Below the pieces are notes generated by a model. It searched no databases, was not told the origin of the DNA, and saw only the letters and a program-made list of their open reading frames with translations. DNA of 64,000 nt from positions 50,881,667 to 50,945,666 of the forward strand of contig CM068586.1 in the NCBI GenBank assembly GCA_035048485.1, read 5' to 3'. Origin of the DNA: Pteria penguin. Lineage: Eukaryota; Mollusca; Bivalvia; Pterioida; Pteriidae. This document shows positions 20,804-33,100 of this stretch, in pieces. Numbering within the stretch: the stretch's first letter is position 1; each line of letters opens with the position of its first letter. Position numbers and translations under genes: made by a program.

Positions 20804-21099
20804 AGTCCGAGATTCTTTGCCTTTCTCCCACTTTTGATATCGGCTGTTTGTGGGAGAGGGTCAGAGAGACTTTGATTTGGTCACAAAAGGTTGAACTTAA
20901 GCGATACTAGCCGGTATCGGGATGTACAAGCCTCTGGCGAAAAATAAGCGTTTGCACAGCGAACTTGCAACCTATAATCCAATAAATGAACATTTAACTT
21001 GTACATCGCTGAAATTCCAACTTTTGATGAACACTCTCTGACCCTCTCCCACAAACCGCCGATATCAAAAGAGGGAGAAGGGCAGATAATCTCGGACTA
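20804..21099. mobile_element. 296-bp Mutator-like MITE with 10-bp target duplication
   Basis: About 65-bp inverted repeats start AGTCCGAGATT and include TTTTGATATCGGC and GTTTGTGGGAGAGGGTCAGA. The target duplication GATTTACTGT is at 20794-20803 and 21100-21109. Long inverted repeats with a 9-11-bp duplication are the signature of Mutator-like elements. Confidence 0.82.
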
Positions 21100-21155
21100 G
21101 ATTTACTGTATTATATACAATGTACGTGTTATATACAAGTATAAAATGTTTAACT

Positions 21156-24100
21156 TTATGGTATCTCTGTATGAATTGAAGTCCGTTTCTTCCTCGTGTA
21201 TTCCATATTCGCACATCTCATTACAAACAGGGCCAGTCCGGTTATGCACACCGCACAAATTAATAAAATCACATAAGGTGTGTATATTTCCAATCTATCC
21301 TTCTTGTGGAGCATACTAAGTTCTGATTGGCCATCTCCTTCAATATCTGTATCACGTGGTATACCCACCGTTATCATGTTGGAAAACTCGCCTATGCGAA
21401 TGTCTTCGTTATGCGCTACGATGCGCATGCCTAAACCTTCCATGTCATGTGGTAAGCGGAAGGTGAACATTTCTGTCGTACCAGATTCGGATGGCTGATT
21501 TGCTCTGCCGGACAAGATCAGATGATCGGAAATGACGTAGGCCTCGGATGGAAAATCAAGCAGGAGGTTCGTATCGTTGTGGTAGATCATTTTGTACGCA
21601 TGCGCTGAAATTGATATTAAGCTGAGGTAAATATTTTTACAATACTGATGATATCGTCACATATACATTTGTTGTGAAACGTATTGAATTTTCTGGGGGA
21701 GGGGGGGGGGGGAGGAAGAGGGGAGGTAATACAAAAAAGAAAAAAAAAGAAATACATGTAAACGAAATAAAATGAAAAAAGTGATTCATTGTCCATATGA
21801 AATACTGACACGGATCACGTTTTAATAGTATGATGTTGAAAAAACGAGGCAGTGTGTATGGTGAATTACTCTAGTACACCCAGTGTAAAACAGTGTTGAA
21901 TAAAATAACTTGGTGCTATATTAAAACGTTTTACCGTCATAAATGTTTAAAAAAATTAGTACTTTAATGTTCTTGATAGATTGTCAGTAATGAGTGAGAA
22001 ACATCTGTAAAAAGGTGTCGGCCACGTGATTGGTTCATAAAGAACGATGTCTGCCACGTGACTGGTTCATTAAGAACGTTGTCGGTCACGTGACTGGTTC
22101 ATTAAGAACGATGTCGGTCAAGGGATTGGTTCGTAAAGAAGGATGTCCACCAAGTGACTGGTTCATAAAAAAGATGCCGGCCATGTGATTGGTTAAAAAA
22201 AACGATGTCCACCTAGTGACTGGTTCATCAACAACGATGTCGGCCAAGTGACTGGTTCATCAACAACGATGTTGGCCAAGTGACTGGTTCATCAACAACG
22301 ATGTCGACCAAGTGACTGGTTCATATAGAACGATGTCGGTCACGTGACAGGTTCATAATGAACGATGTTGGCCAAGTGATTAGTTCATAAAGAACCATGT
22401 CGGTCACGTGACTGGTTCTTAAAGAACGATGTCGCTCAAGTGACAGGTTCATAAAGAACGATGTTGGTCAAGTAATTGGTTCATAAAGAACGATGTCGGC
22501 GAATTGACGTGTTAATCGAGAATGATGTTTGGCCAAATTACTGGTTAATCGAGAAAGATGGTGACTCGTTCTTCTGGAAAGGTATCAGCCTTGTGGGCCA
22601 TTGAGAGAGCAGTGACTTGTACTCACCTTTCCTTAAGTTGAGGTGGTCCCAGGTACAAGTAGGTCCAACTTTCGGCCACGGCCAAAATACTGACCAGACA
22701 CTAAATCTACTCACATAGGAAATTCTAAGATCGAGGAACTGATTATGTACTATTCTACTCACCTTTCAGATGGTCGAAGTATTGACCAGGTTCAATTTCT
22801 ACCCACCTTTCCCATGGTCCAAGCGTCGACCAGGTGCGGTCCAAGATACGGTGAAAGTCCGGTCTCTCAAGGATACTTTCAATAATCTCAAGTCATGAAT
22901 ATGAGATGGCATGTATTCGTCAGATGTCGCCACTGTGTGTATGAGTCGGCCGTTCTCTTCTGAGAAATGAATTGTCCCCGCAGACGACGATCTGTGTATA
23001 CCGAACTTCAATGGTATACGAGTCAAGTTATATTGGATATTGGGTATGTCTGTAAAATGATGATGCTAATTATACAGCAAGCAAAACTAAAACCACCCCC
23101 CCCCGCCCCCCAAAAAAAGAGTCCCAAATGAGCCTATATCGCTCACCTGAGCACAAATTGCTTATTTACAATAAAATGACAACTAATTTCGGTAGAAAAT
23201 TTTGCTTTTTTTCTACAAGACTTTCTATAAGATTTGGTGATATTTTGTGCAGTCGTTTTGAAGAAGTCCAAAATGTGTCAACCAATCAGAGCCAATGGCG
23301 GCCATCTTGGATTACGGATCGGCACGAAAAACACAAACTTATTAGAAGACCTCGAGAAGTTACTTCCTATGAGGTTTGGTGAAATTCTGTGCAGCGGTTC
23401 TGGAGAAGAAGTCTAAAATGTGTCAACCAATCAGAGCCAATGGCGGCCATCTTGGATTACAGATCGGCATGAAAAACACAAACTTGGTACAGGACCTTGA
23501 GTACTTTTTTCCTATGAGGTTTGGTGAAATTCTGTGTATCGGTTCTGGAGAAGAGGTCGAAAATGTGTCAACCACTCAGAGCCAATGGCGGCCATCTTGG
23601 ATTACAGATCGGCACGAAGAACACAAACTTGGTAGAGGACCTTGAGCACTTACTTCCTATGAAGTTTGGTGAAATTCTGTGCAGCGGTTCTGGAGAAGAA
23701 GTCGAAAATGCGTCAACCAATCAGAACCAATGGCGGCCATCTTGGATTACGGATCGGCACGAAAAACACAAACTTTGTAGAGGACCTCAAGTAGTTACTT
23801 CCTATGAGGTTTGGTGAAATTCTGTGCAGCGGTTCTGGAGAAGAAGTCGAAAATGTGTCAACCAATCAGAGCCAATGACGGCCATCTTGGATAACGGAGG
23901 GGCATGAAAAACACAAACTTGGTAGAAGACCTTGAGTACTTACTTCCTATGAGGTTTGGTGGAATTCTGTGCAGCCGTTCTGGAGAAGTCGAAAATGTGT
24001 CAACCAATCAGAGCCAATGGCAGCCATCTTGGATTACGGATGGGCACGAAAAACACAAACTTGGTAGAGGACCTTAAGTACTTGCTTCCTAGGAAGTTTG

Positions 24101-27100
24101 GTGAAATTCTGTGCAGCAGTTCTGGAGAAGAAGTCGAAAATGTAGTAAAGCTAACGACGGACGACAGACGACAGACAACGGACGGCGATTGATCAGAATA
24201 GCTCATTTGAGCCTTTGGCTCAGGTGAGCTAAAAACAATAAGCCTATAGAAACAAACAATATACCCCCCCCCCCCCCCCCCCAAAAAAAAAAAAAAAACC
24301 ACAAGCAAAATCGAACAACAAAGAAAACAAAAATCCCCAAAACCCTCAAAGAGAAAGAAACAAACAAACAAAAACCAAACAGGCCCCCCCCCCCCCACCA
24401 AAAAAAAAAAAAACAAAACAAATCAAAGACAAAAAAACCCCAAAAACATAAACAAAAACCAATCAAAAAACAAAACCTATACAAAAAAGAAAGAAAACAA
24501 ACAAATCACAAAAATGTCACTACTACTTCTGTAGAGCTGGAAATCCAATTATCGCAATGATTGATTGATTGATTGATTGATTTTTGTTTTACGTCACACC
24601 ACGAATATTTCACGTATATGGTGACGGCATCTGCCTGATGCGGGACTTACAAATTTTGACCTTTGCAACGGACCCACCCAAAGCAGTGAGGGATTTTTAA
24701 CGTGCCATGCATACCACGACACGGGGCCTCGGTTTTTACTGTCTCATCCAAAAGACAGGACACCGGCATGACCAGAGCAGGACTCGAACCCCGGCCTCCC
24801 GATCAGGAGTCCGTCGCGATACCACTAGGCCACGCCGGCTTAATTATCGCAATGAAAATTCACAAACCGCTTAAGGAAGATGAATTAGAAGTAAAGGGAA
24901 CATCGGCACTATACTATGAGGGTTAATTACCTTTTGACAGAGTGAATTTATCACTCACCGTAAGTCATATAGGACTGAGAACTTGGTAACTGTTGTTTTG
25001 ATACTATAAAGCCACTGTTGCCATGGACACGGATGTATATGTAAAGCGAATGGGAATTCTCCATAAAGTGCGGAAAATATCGGGAGTAGATCCCATCCTC
25101 CTTGTCTATATCCGCTCCTGTTTGAAGGAAATAATTAAAAGAAATATATAATATCATGTATCTCTTACATTTGATTACCTGGTATAAAGTAAAAGGAAAA
25201 CCAATATCCGATAATTGCAATCTTCTAATGCCAATAAAGTGCAATAGCAATAAAGGTAACAAACGGGATACATCAAAAGGGTAAATAATCGCAGTAAATA
25301 CTATAACATCTCTGTGTTCTCAATTAGATTCAGCGGACACTATACTCTCTTGTCGTTTTTACGTCCACATTCTTTATTTACAAAGTATAATATGTAAGAT
25401 CGATTTTCATTGGTTTGTTACTTAAGACTGATTATCTTTGATGGTAGATCATGGAAGATCAAAATTCAAGTTCTTGTTGTGCGTAATGAAAAATTTTTTT
25501 TCGTGAAACTGGGGTAACAATTATATGTTAAGTCTTGGCCTACAACTAAAACTGGAAAAATATTTCCATAGAGTAAATTTTTTTTATAATAGTGTTTTTG
25601 TATTTTTTTTTTCTGATGGTAATATAATACGTGTATAGTATATGTACTTCTATATTTAATTGTATATATATTCATATATATGAAAGTTTAGAAAAGAAGA
25701 AAAAGATTAAAGAATGATAAAGTCTCCATCCGACAACAACCCACTTTCGCACCTGCGCCATTATCCAGTAATTCTATCACGTGTTCCTTGTCGTTATTTC
25801 CTGTGATGTGAGCCTCGATGCGCATGCCCTGCACTGGATGATGGCCTTGTATGAGTTCACTATAAACTGCTACCCTGGGTGGATCTGAGAATAACTTCGT
25901 CCACGACCGAGTAGTGATGGGAAAGTGCTCCTGTGGGACTCTGTTAATACATCTTATTGTGACCAGAACGACGTCACTTCCGGAAGTATTGGCTGACAAC
26001 TGCCAAGACCCTACCTAAAATTATCATTTACGCTATAGATAGTTTGCAATAAGCCAGAACTGATGGGAGTTACCTCCCGTCGGCGACCAAGTTGTGTGTC
26101 ATACTCTGTATTTTCATGCATAATTCAACCAAAGTTGATGATTTTTCAAGACGGTTTCAAAAAGTCAACTTGATGATTTTTAAATTTGTCTACATCATTT
26201 ATTTTGAAATATTGTCACAGTATTCTAAATGAAATCATTTCCGTTATCATATAACTGATAGTACTCAATCTATGCCTGCAACACTTAAAACCATGGGAAA
26301 ATGGAGCATGGATACATCATCGATTGATTGATTTCTGTTTAACGTCACACCACGAATATTTCACGTATATGGTGACGGTATCTGCCCGATGCGGGGCATA
26401 CAAATTTTGACCTTTGCAACGGACCCACCCGAAGCAGTGAGGGATCTTTAACGTGCCATGTATACCACGACACGGGGCCTCGGTTTTTACTGTCTCATCC
26501 GAAAGACAGGACACCGGCATGACCAGAGCGGGAATCGAACCTCGGCCTCCCGATCAGGAGTCCAGCGCGATAACATCATTCATATACATGTATATATATA
26601 AGATCCTGGTGGGTGTTTGTTCGAGTGAATCTGTAACCAATAAATCTCCTAGAATATTTCTAACTAAACATACACATTTTTATGTCCAACCTAAAAATCA
26701 CTTTTAAGTAGAGTAATGATAAAACAGCCTTTATAATACTAAATACACCAGCAAAAACATTATGATAATGATAATTTTAGTTGAAATTGATTATAATGTT
26801 CCAAGGAATGCAGGTCCCAGGTTCGAATTCAAGCGGCAGCCCAACGGTGTACTTTTTTTTTGTTCTGGATAAGACACCGGCAGGTCCCGTGTTTGTGTTC
26901 CAGCACGTAAAAATTTTCTCACTGCTCAGGAAACGTATCACTAAATTTCTGTGTGACGCATCAGACAAGAAACAAACAAACAAACTAAACAAAAAACAAA
27001 ACAAAACAAACAAAACCAAAAAAAAAACCCCAGAAAAAATAAAACAAAAACAAGAATACCAATGTTTCGCCTTCCGATCAGAGGTATGACAAGTGCAGAA

Positions 27101-30100
27101 ATAGACAACGACAAAATGTTCCTAAAATACCAGTACACCTTATAGGCCATACAAGGATCTTTTTCTGCAAAACACAATATACCAAACTTCAAGTTTATCA
27201 ATATGTACTGTGTGAATAGGCCTGGATGTCAGCCTAGGATACTAGTAGTTGTATTAGGAACAAATTCCTTCTTACTTGAACTATATGATAAAGTCTTTCC
27301 TACCTATACTTTATGACAAATTCTTTCCTGCCTGTACTTTATGACTAATTCTTCCCTACCTGTGTTTTATGAAAATTTCTTTCCTGCCTGTACTTTATGA
27401 CTAATTCTTCCCTACCTGTGTTTTATGAAAAATTCTTTCCTACCTGTACTTTATGACTAATTCTTCACTACCTGTGTTTTATGAAAAATTCTTTCCTACC
27501 TGTACTTTATGACTAATTCTTCACTACCTGTACTTTATGCCAAATTCTTTCCTACCTTATTCTATAACAAATTATTCCCTACCTGTATTTTATAAGAAAA
27601 TTTTCCTACCTGCATTTTATGACAAATTCTTTCCTCCCTGCACTTCATGACAAATTCCTTCCTACCTGTACTTTATGACTAATTCTTCCCTACCTGTACT
27701 TTATGTCGAATTCTTTCCTACCTGTACTTTATGTCGAGGAATCTTTATTCGAATTACTTTAAGTACGAGGTCGACACTGTAGCCACGATACTTGGAGGAA
27801 TAAACGTGTGCGGACGGAGATAGCATCATCACGTGATCGGGCACGTGATCGGAATAGTGGAGTGTTAATAGCAAATCGCCGTCAAGGTACTCATCCCAAG
27901 TAAATGAAGTGTTCGAGAAGTACTTATTAAATGCTTCCTGTAGCAGCTGAAAATAACAAACTAAATTTACCTACTATTGATTAACGTAAAGAGTGCGTTT
28001 TCTTTAATATAATGTGTGTTATATTTAATGTAAATTCATGTGATTCATTGATGGAGTCATGCATGCATGCATACATTCATTCATTCATTCATTTATTCAT
28101 TCATTCATTCATTCGTTTATTCTTGGTCTTTTAATTGTCACGTTTTTACTTCCATATTGCGACGAGATTGGTCAAGGACTGAAAACAACATTGGATACCT
28201 AGATATAGGTGTTAATCGACATGATATAAGCATTACCATGATAGGTCTGTTGTCGTCTTCGTACAGTATCTGTGTTAGGCTGTGAGTCGCATGATGTATC
28301 CGCTCCGTCTTCGTGTGGTCGACAACGTCGTGCCATAACCCTCCTGAAACAGTACGCGATAAATTTACTTAACTAAACAATGAGTACTGGATTGGCGAAA
28401 TATATCGTATATAATACAGACGTGATTTGTGTTATGTCAATGTGGAGCTTGCAATAACCACGAGGAGACATAGACATTTACTGACCTTTAGAAAAATAAG
28501 ACTAAAACGATGTGTCTGGTAGGAGTAGGCGTCTCCCGTCCAGCTAGCTGCGCCCGCCAGCAAACATGCTTACCATACAGGAGACATATGTGATGTCAAC
28601 AATGTACACATGAGAAACAACAACGAAATAACTGACCATGTGCTCGAACAACAGGTCTCCAAGAATTGTGTGTATCTTCTCTGCAGTTGATGACATGATA
28701 TATAACATCTGAAGCCGGTAACGTCTCCACATTGATCCGTGTTTCCCCGCATGTAACTAACACCATGTGCCGCGAGGTATTCGTGGCAGCCTCCAACATC
28801 TAGCAACATAAAAAGTTTATATCTGTAGTAAATGAAAGGGACTTACTAATATCATAACACGATGAAACCAGTCGGTAAAAATGTTTTGTGTGATCACTGC
28901 CACGTGTTACGTGAATTTAGCTGTCAGTCTGCTCATGGAGCGGATATTGTTGCAGTAGTTAAGCGACTGAGTTTCATGTGAACCCGAACACTCTGATTAA
29001 CTAAACCCCGAACACTCTGATTAACTAAATCTTTCCAAAGCAAAGAAAACCATCCATATAGGAGAATTTACGCTTTCTTACGGTTACGGCTATCTACGAC
29101 TATTCTACGGTTGCTTTATTGTAGAAATATTCCTTTACATCTTTTTTTCCAGGTGAACGTTTTTCTCTCTTTATATAGAGACACCCCTTTCTCTAACACA
29201 AGCCCGTACTGACCTTTGCAAGAATCTTCCAAAACTGTGAATGTTAGAAAATGCATGTTGTTTCCTCCACTCACTGGACAATTGTCTAAATCTAAGGAGA
29301 ATTGGGTAGTTTTTCTTTCTTTCTTGATGAATAATATTCTGAACTACGTTTTGTATAAATAATGTACTCTACCTTTGCCGCTTCATGGAACCCTTCTCTG
29401 AACGTGGTCGCGTAGTAATTATTTCCATTAGACATTGCATGAAGTACTCTGTTAACGGATCTAGCTCTTCGCGCATGCGCTGACGGAACTACATGGTGGA
29501 TAGACACATCGGTTTCCTCTTGTAATCCGTCTGTTAAGAAATCATGGAGAACACGAAAAAATCGCTCATAATCATCCTAGAAAATAAGAAAAAAATGTAA
29601 TACTCACGTGGACTTTACACAAGCCCTTTTGCATTCTTGTCATTAGGGAAATCGACCAAGATTTTTTTTAACTCTTGCATACTTCGTCAGTCACAAAACT
29701 AATTATCAGAGAAAAGTGTATTTTTTTTTCACAGTTCCCGTCCTTTCTATCCATGGTCATAATTCAAACACAAGCTCTCCGCTTTACTCTATTATTTCAT
29801 ATACCGTGCATTTCCGTACGTCCCTGTTGCATACTACGGGAGATACATATGCAATAGATGAAACCTTATTAAGTTTAAGCAAGTATCAAAAGCGTACCTC
29901 TTTTACCCTTCACGTTTATTATAATATAGTTTAGCTTACTTGCATTTCAATGCACACCTACTATTGTTAATGCAAAGGCATGGCCGCCGGCGATTGGAAA
30001 GAATTTAAGGACAAGTGTTTTGACATTACTGCACTGTGAGACAAGGACTCCAGGTACAGGACTCTTGGTGTGAAGATGGCATCAGTACAATGTTTTACCC

Positions 30101-33100
30101 TTTTCTTCGGTTATTTATATTTGGTTTGGTAAGATGATACTCGGTTAGAGAGAACAATACTTATTATGCACCACGAGCTATGGGGCAGGGCCCCAAGGGG
30201 ACAGGATTCTGTATGTATACTGAAATAATTGAGTATAAATGGTGAGATCTATATATTAATCTCAAAAACCCATGCTGAGATACCCAATATACTCCAAAGT
30301 GTTTTTGATCCTAGACCATCGGTGTTTCATTACCTTAATCTAGATTATATATGTATCATCAAGGTCAAGGTCGGTAGAATACCGCATGGTGAAATAATGT
30401 TTTGAGGAAATTCCTGGGCAGTTATTGCTGGATGGCTTTTTATGCCCTTGACCAAAAGGTATGTCATGGCAATGACTCAAGATAAGGTCAAAGACATTAC
30501 TCTGATATACCTGAGGTGTATCTAACACAACAGCCATTCTTTTCCGGCGCGATGTTGCCCTAAACACGTTGAACGTAGGGTCCGCGTAGCTGTTAACAGG
30601 GTTCGTATTGACAAAGTCTTGTGTGTGAGAAATGACATCCCACGTGCTGCGATGACCACAAAGGTTGTTTTGCTTCGTGTGCGGTTCTCGGTTGTGTCCA
30701 TATTTGCGTGCGTTGACGTCTGTCTCTGTGTCGTCACAGAAGTCCACAATCTAAAGAAAGACAGTAAGAACTATTAAGTTGTGTCTCTGCAAAATTAAGA
30801 AAGAAAGAAAATCCGAATAACCTATATCAAAAACCCTCCATATACATAGCAAACACAGATCATTAGTCATGCATCATAAAGACGTATATGTATATTTTTT
30901 CACAATAGATGCAAAACCGAATAAGGAAGGTCAGCTGAAGTAAGAATTGTCACTTTATCGCTTAACTGGTTTATGGGTTCACATTTTTATTAATATTAAT
31001 TATGTAAACATTCTTTTCACCGTTATTCGTTAATAATACGACATGGAAGCAGGTAGTAACCAACGTCTTAAACAATAGTGGTTCAATCCGGAACCAAGCC
31101 TAGAATGGTTTGCATTTTATAATCACCTCGTTTCTCCACGGATACTCCATTATCGACGACGTTCCTTGGTTGTGGAATCCATATGCGGAGTACTGACAAG
31201 TGTCCGTGTAACTACCGGTGTTGGGATCAATCTCGCAAGCCCCGAGTGCCCCATTAACACGCTGGTAGCTACGCCCCAAGAGTCCAAGAGAACAGCGAAC
31301 TCGCTCCAACTTGCCAGTCAGGGGAGAGAAGTAGTATTGGCTCTCTCCGGGGCTTGGGAACTCATTGAACACCCCAAATCTGTACGTGGCGAATTCATGC
31401 ACAAGAAATCTGTCTGTAATAGGAGAGATTCATGAATCATGAATTATGACATTGGCCGTTTGTACTGTGACCTGTTACGATAAAACAGTTCTTCCACAAG
31501 ATATATTTTAAAATTTATTGAGTTGCTAAACTAATAAATGCATTTCACTTTCCGCGGCCGTGTTGTCATGCATACGATTAGCTAATGATTGGCTATTAAA
31601 GCTCTATTTTTCGTGGAGCTCGGGTAGCTCAGTCGGTTAGACGGTCGGATGCATAACAGCTAGGTGATTTGGTACCATAGGTCGTGGGTTCGAATCCCCG
31701 TCGGGGAACGAATATAAGTGAAATATAGGGTGCCTTGTTAGCTGTAGTGTCTTTGTGCTTTATATGTTTGTCTAATTTGTCTTTATTTCTACAGGTATTT
31801 CTTCGGAGATCCAAGGTCCATTGTACTCCTGGGTGTTTCACTGTTTCTATTTGTGCTTTATATGTTTGTTTCTGTTTCAGTGATTGTATTCTTTCAGAGG
31901 ATCCGCCTGCGTTTACATTGAAAAATATATTAATTTATTTTAAAACACTCCCGAATATCTAGTTTTATTTCCAGAATAAAACCGACCTTCCATAAGAGAT
32001 TCAAACTCATCGAGTTCTTCACCGCATAGATATATAAATTTATTTTATAACACTCCTCACCGCCTAGTTTTCCGGGAAAAGGATTAGAATTCATACAGTT
32101 GCTCAACGAATATAAAATAAATATATTAGATTTATTTTCATAACTCTTCCCACTACCTGGTTTTCCACAAATGGGTGGAGCGGTACATGACGCCCCGACA
32201 CGCCCCGGTTTGAGTATGAAGTCTGTATTGAGCTGAATGTGAATGCCCGGATGTCCACATCCGGCGTAACTCCGTGTAAATGGGAAGTTTCTCCTGCTGG
32301 CATGGGGAGGCGAGATGAGAATATCTGATTTCTGTAAGGTGATTTGTGCAGGTGCGTCAGCAATCCCTGCCTTCTTGGTCCATGAGTTAGGGATGCGAAT
32401 GAACACTCTGCCAATGGAGGCCCGCTTTTTGGTCGCACTGTACAGGTACTTAGAGGCCGCAGTAATGGTTGCCTGTCAATAACGACTCTAATAATGCTAA
32501 CCCTTTCCATCAAATCAAAACAATATAAGCTGTAACTTTTTAGAAATTTGTTTTTCACAAGAATTTTTAAAATGGATTTACCACGCAAAAGGTGTTTTCA
32601 TGCCGCGATTCTGAATGCTTGATTTTTTTTCGGGACGGAAATAAGTCAGAGAGAAAAGATAACGCGAATCGAAATTCACAAATTTCTTTTTGCAAGACTT
32701 AATTATTTTCTATAGACTTTAGAAATATGTATAAAAATGGTATTTGCAGATTTTAAGTAGAAGTTATAACTTACTGTCATGTTCTAATTTTTTAATTTAC
32801 TTGGGGTGGTAAAAATAAAAATTAGAACATGACAACTTCATGTTAATTTGTGTATTTACCACCCCCCCCCCCCCCACCCCAAGTAAATTAAAAAATTAGA
32901 ACATGACATTGCTTTGAAATAGACTATATTTAATTCTAGTCTCTTGCACTTCTTTCCTTATGATTATACTGTTATGCAGGGCTGTAGGTCAAAATTCAAC
33001 CCGGTGAAGTGACATAATACATGTTGATTTTGAAATAAGCACACGAATGCAAACGTAATATATAAACAACAAAGTAACCAGTGGTACATGACAGTAATAA

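Noticed and set aside
24000..24484. Two phenylalanine/glycine-rich frames on the minus strand
   Set aside because: They read through C and A homopolymer runs next to the pearl-like element.
31621..31710. Functional tRNA gene
   Set aside because: A and B boxes are present but the acceptor arms do not pair, and a SINE-like body follows.
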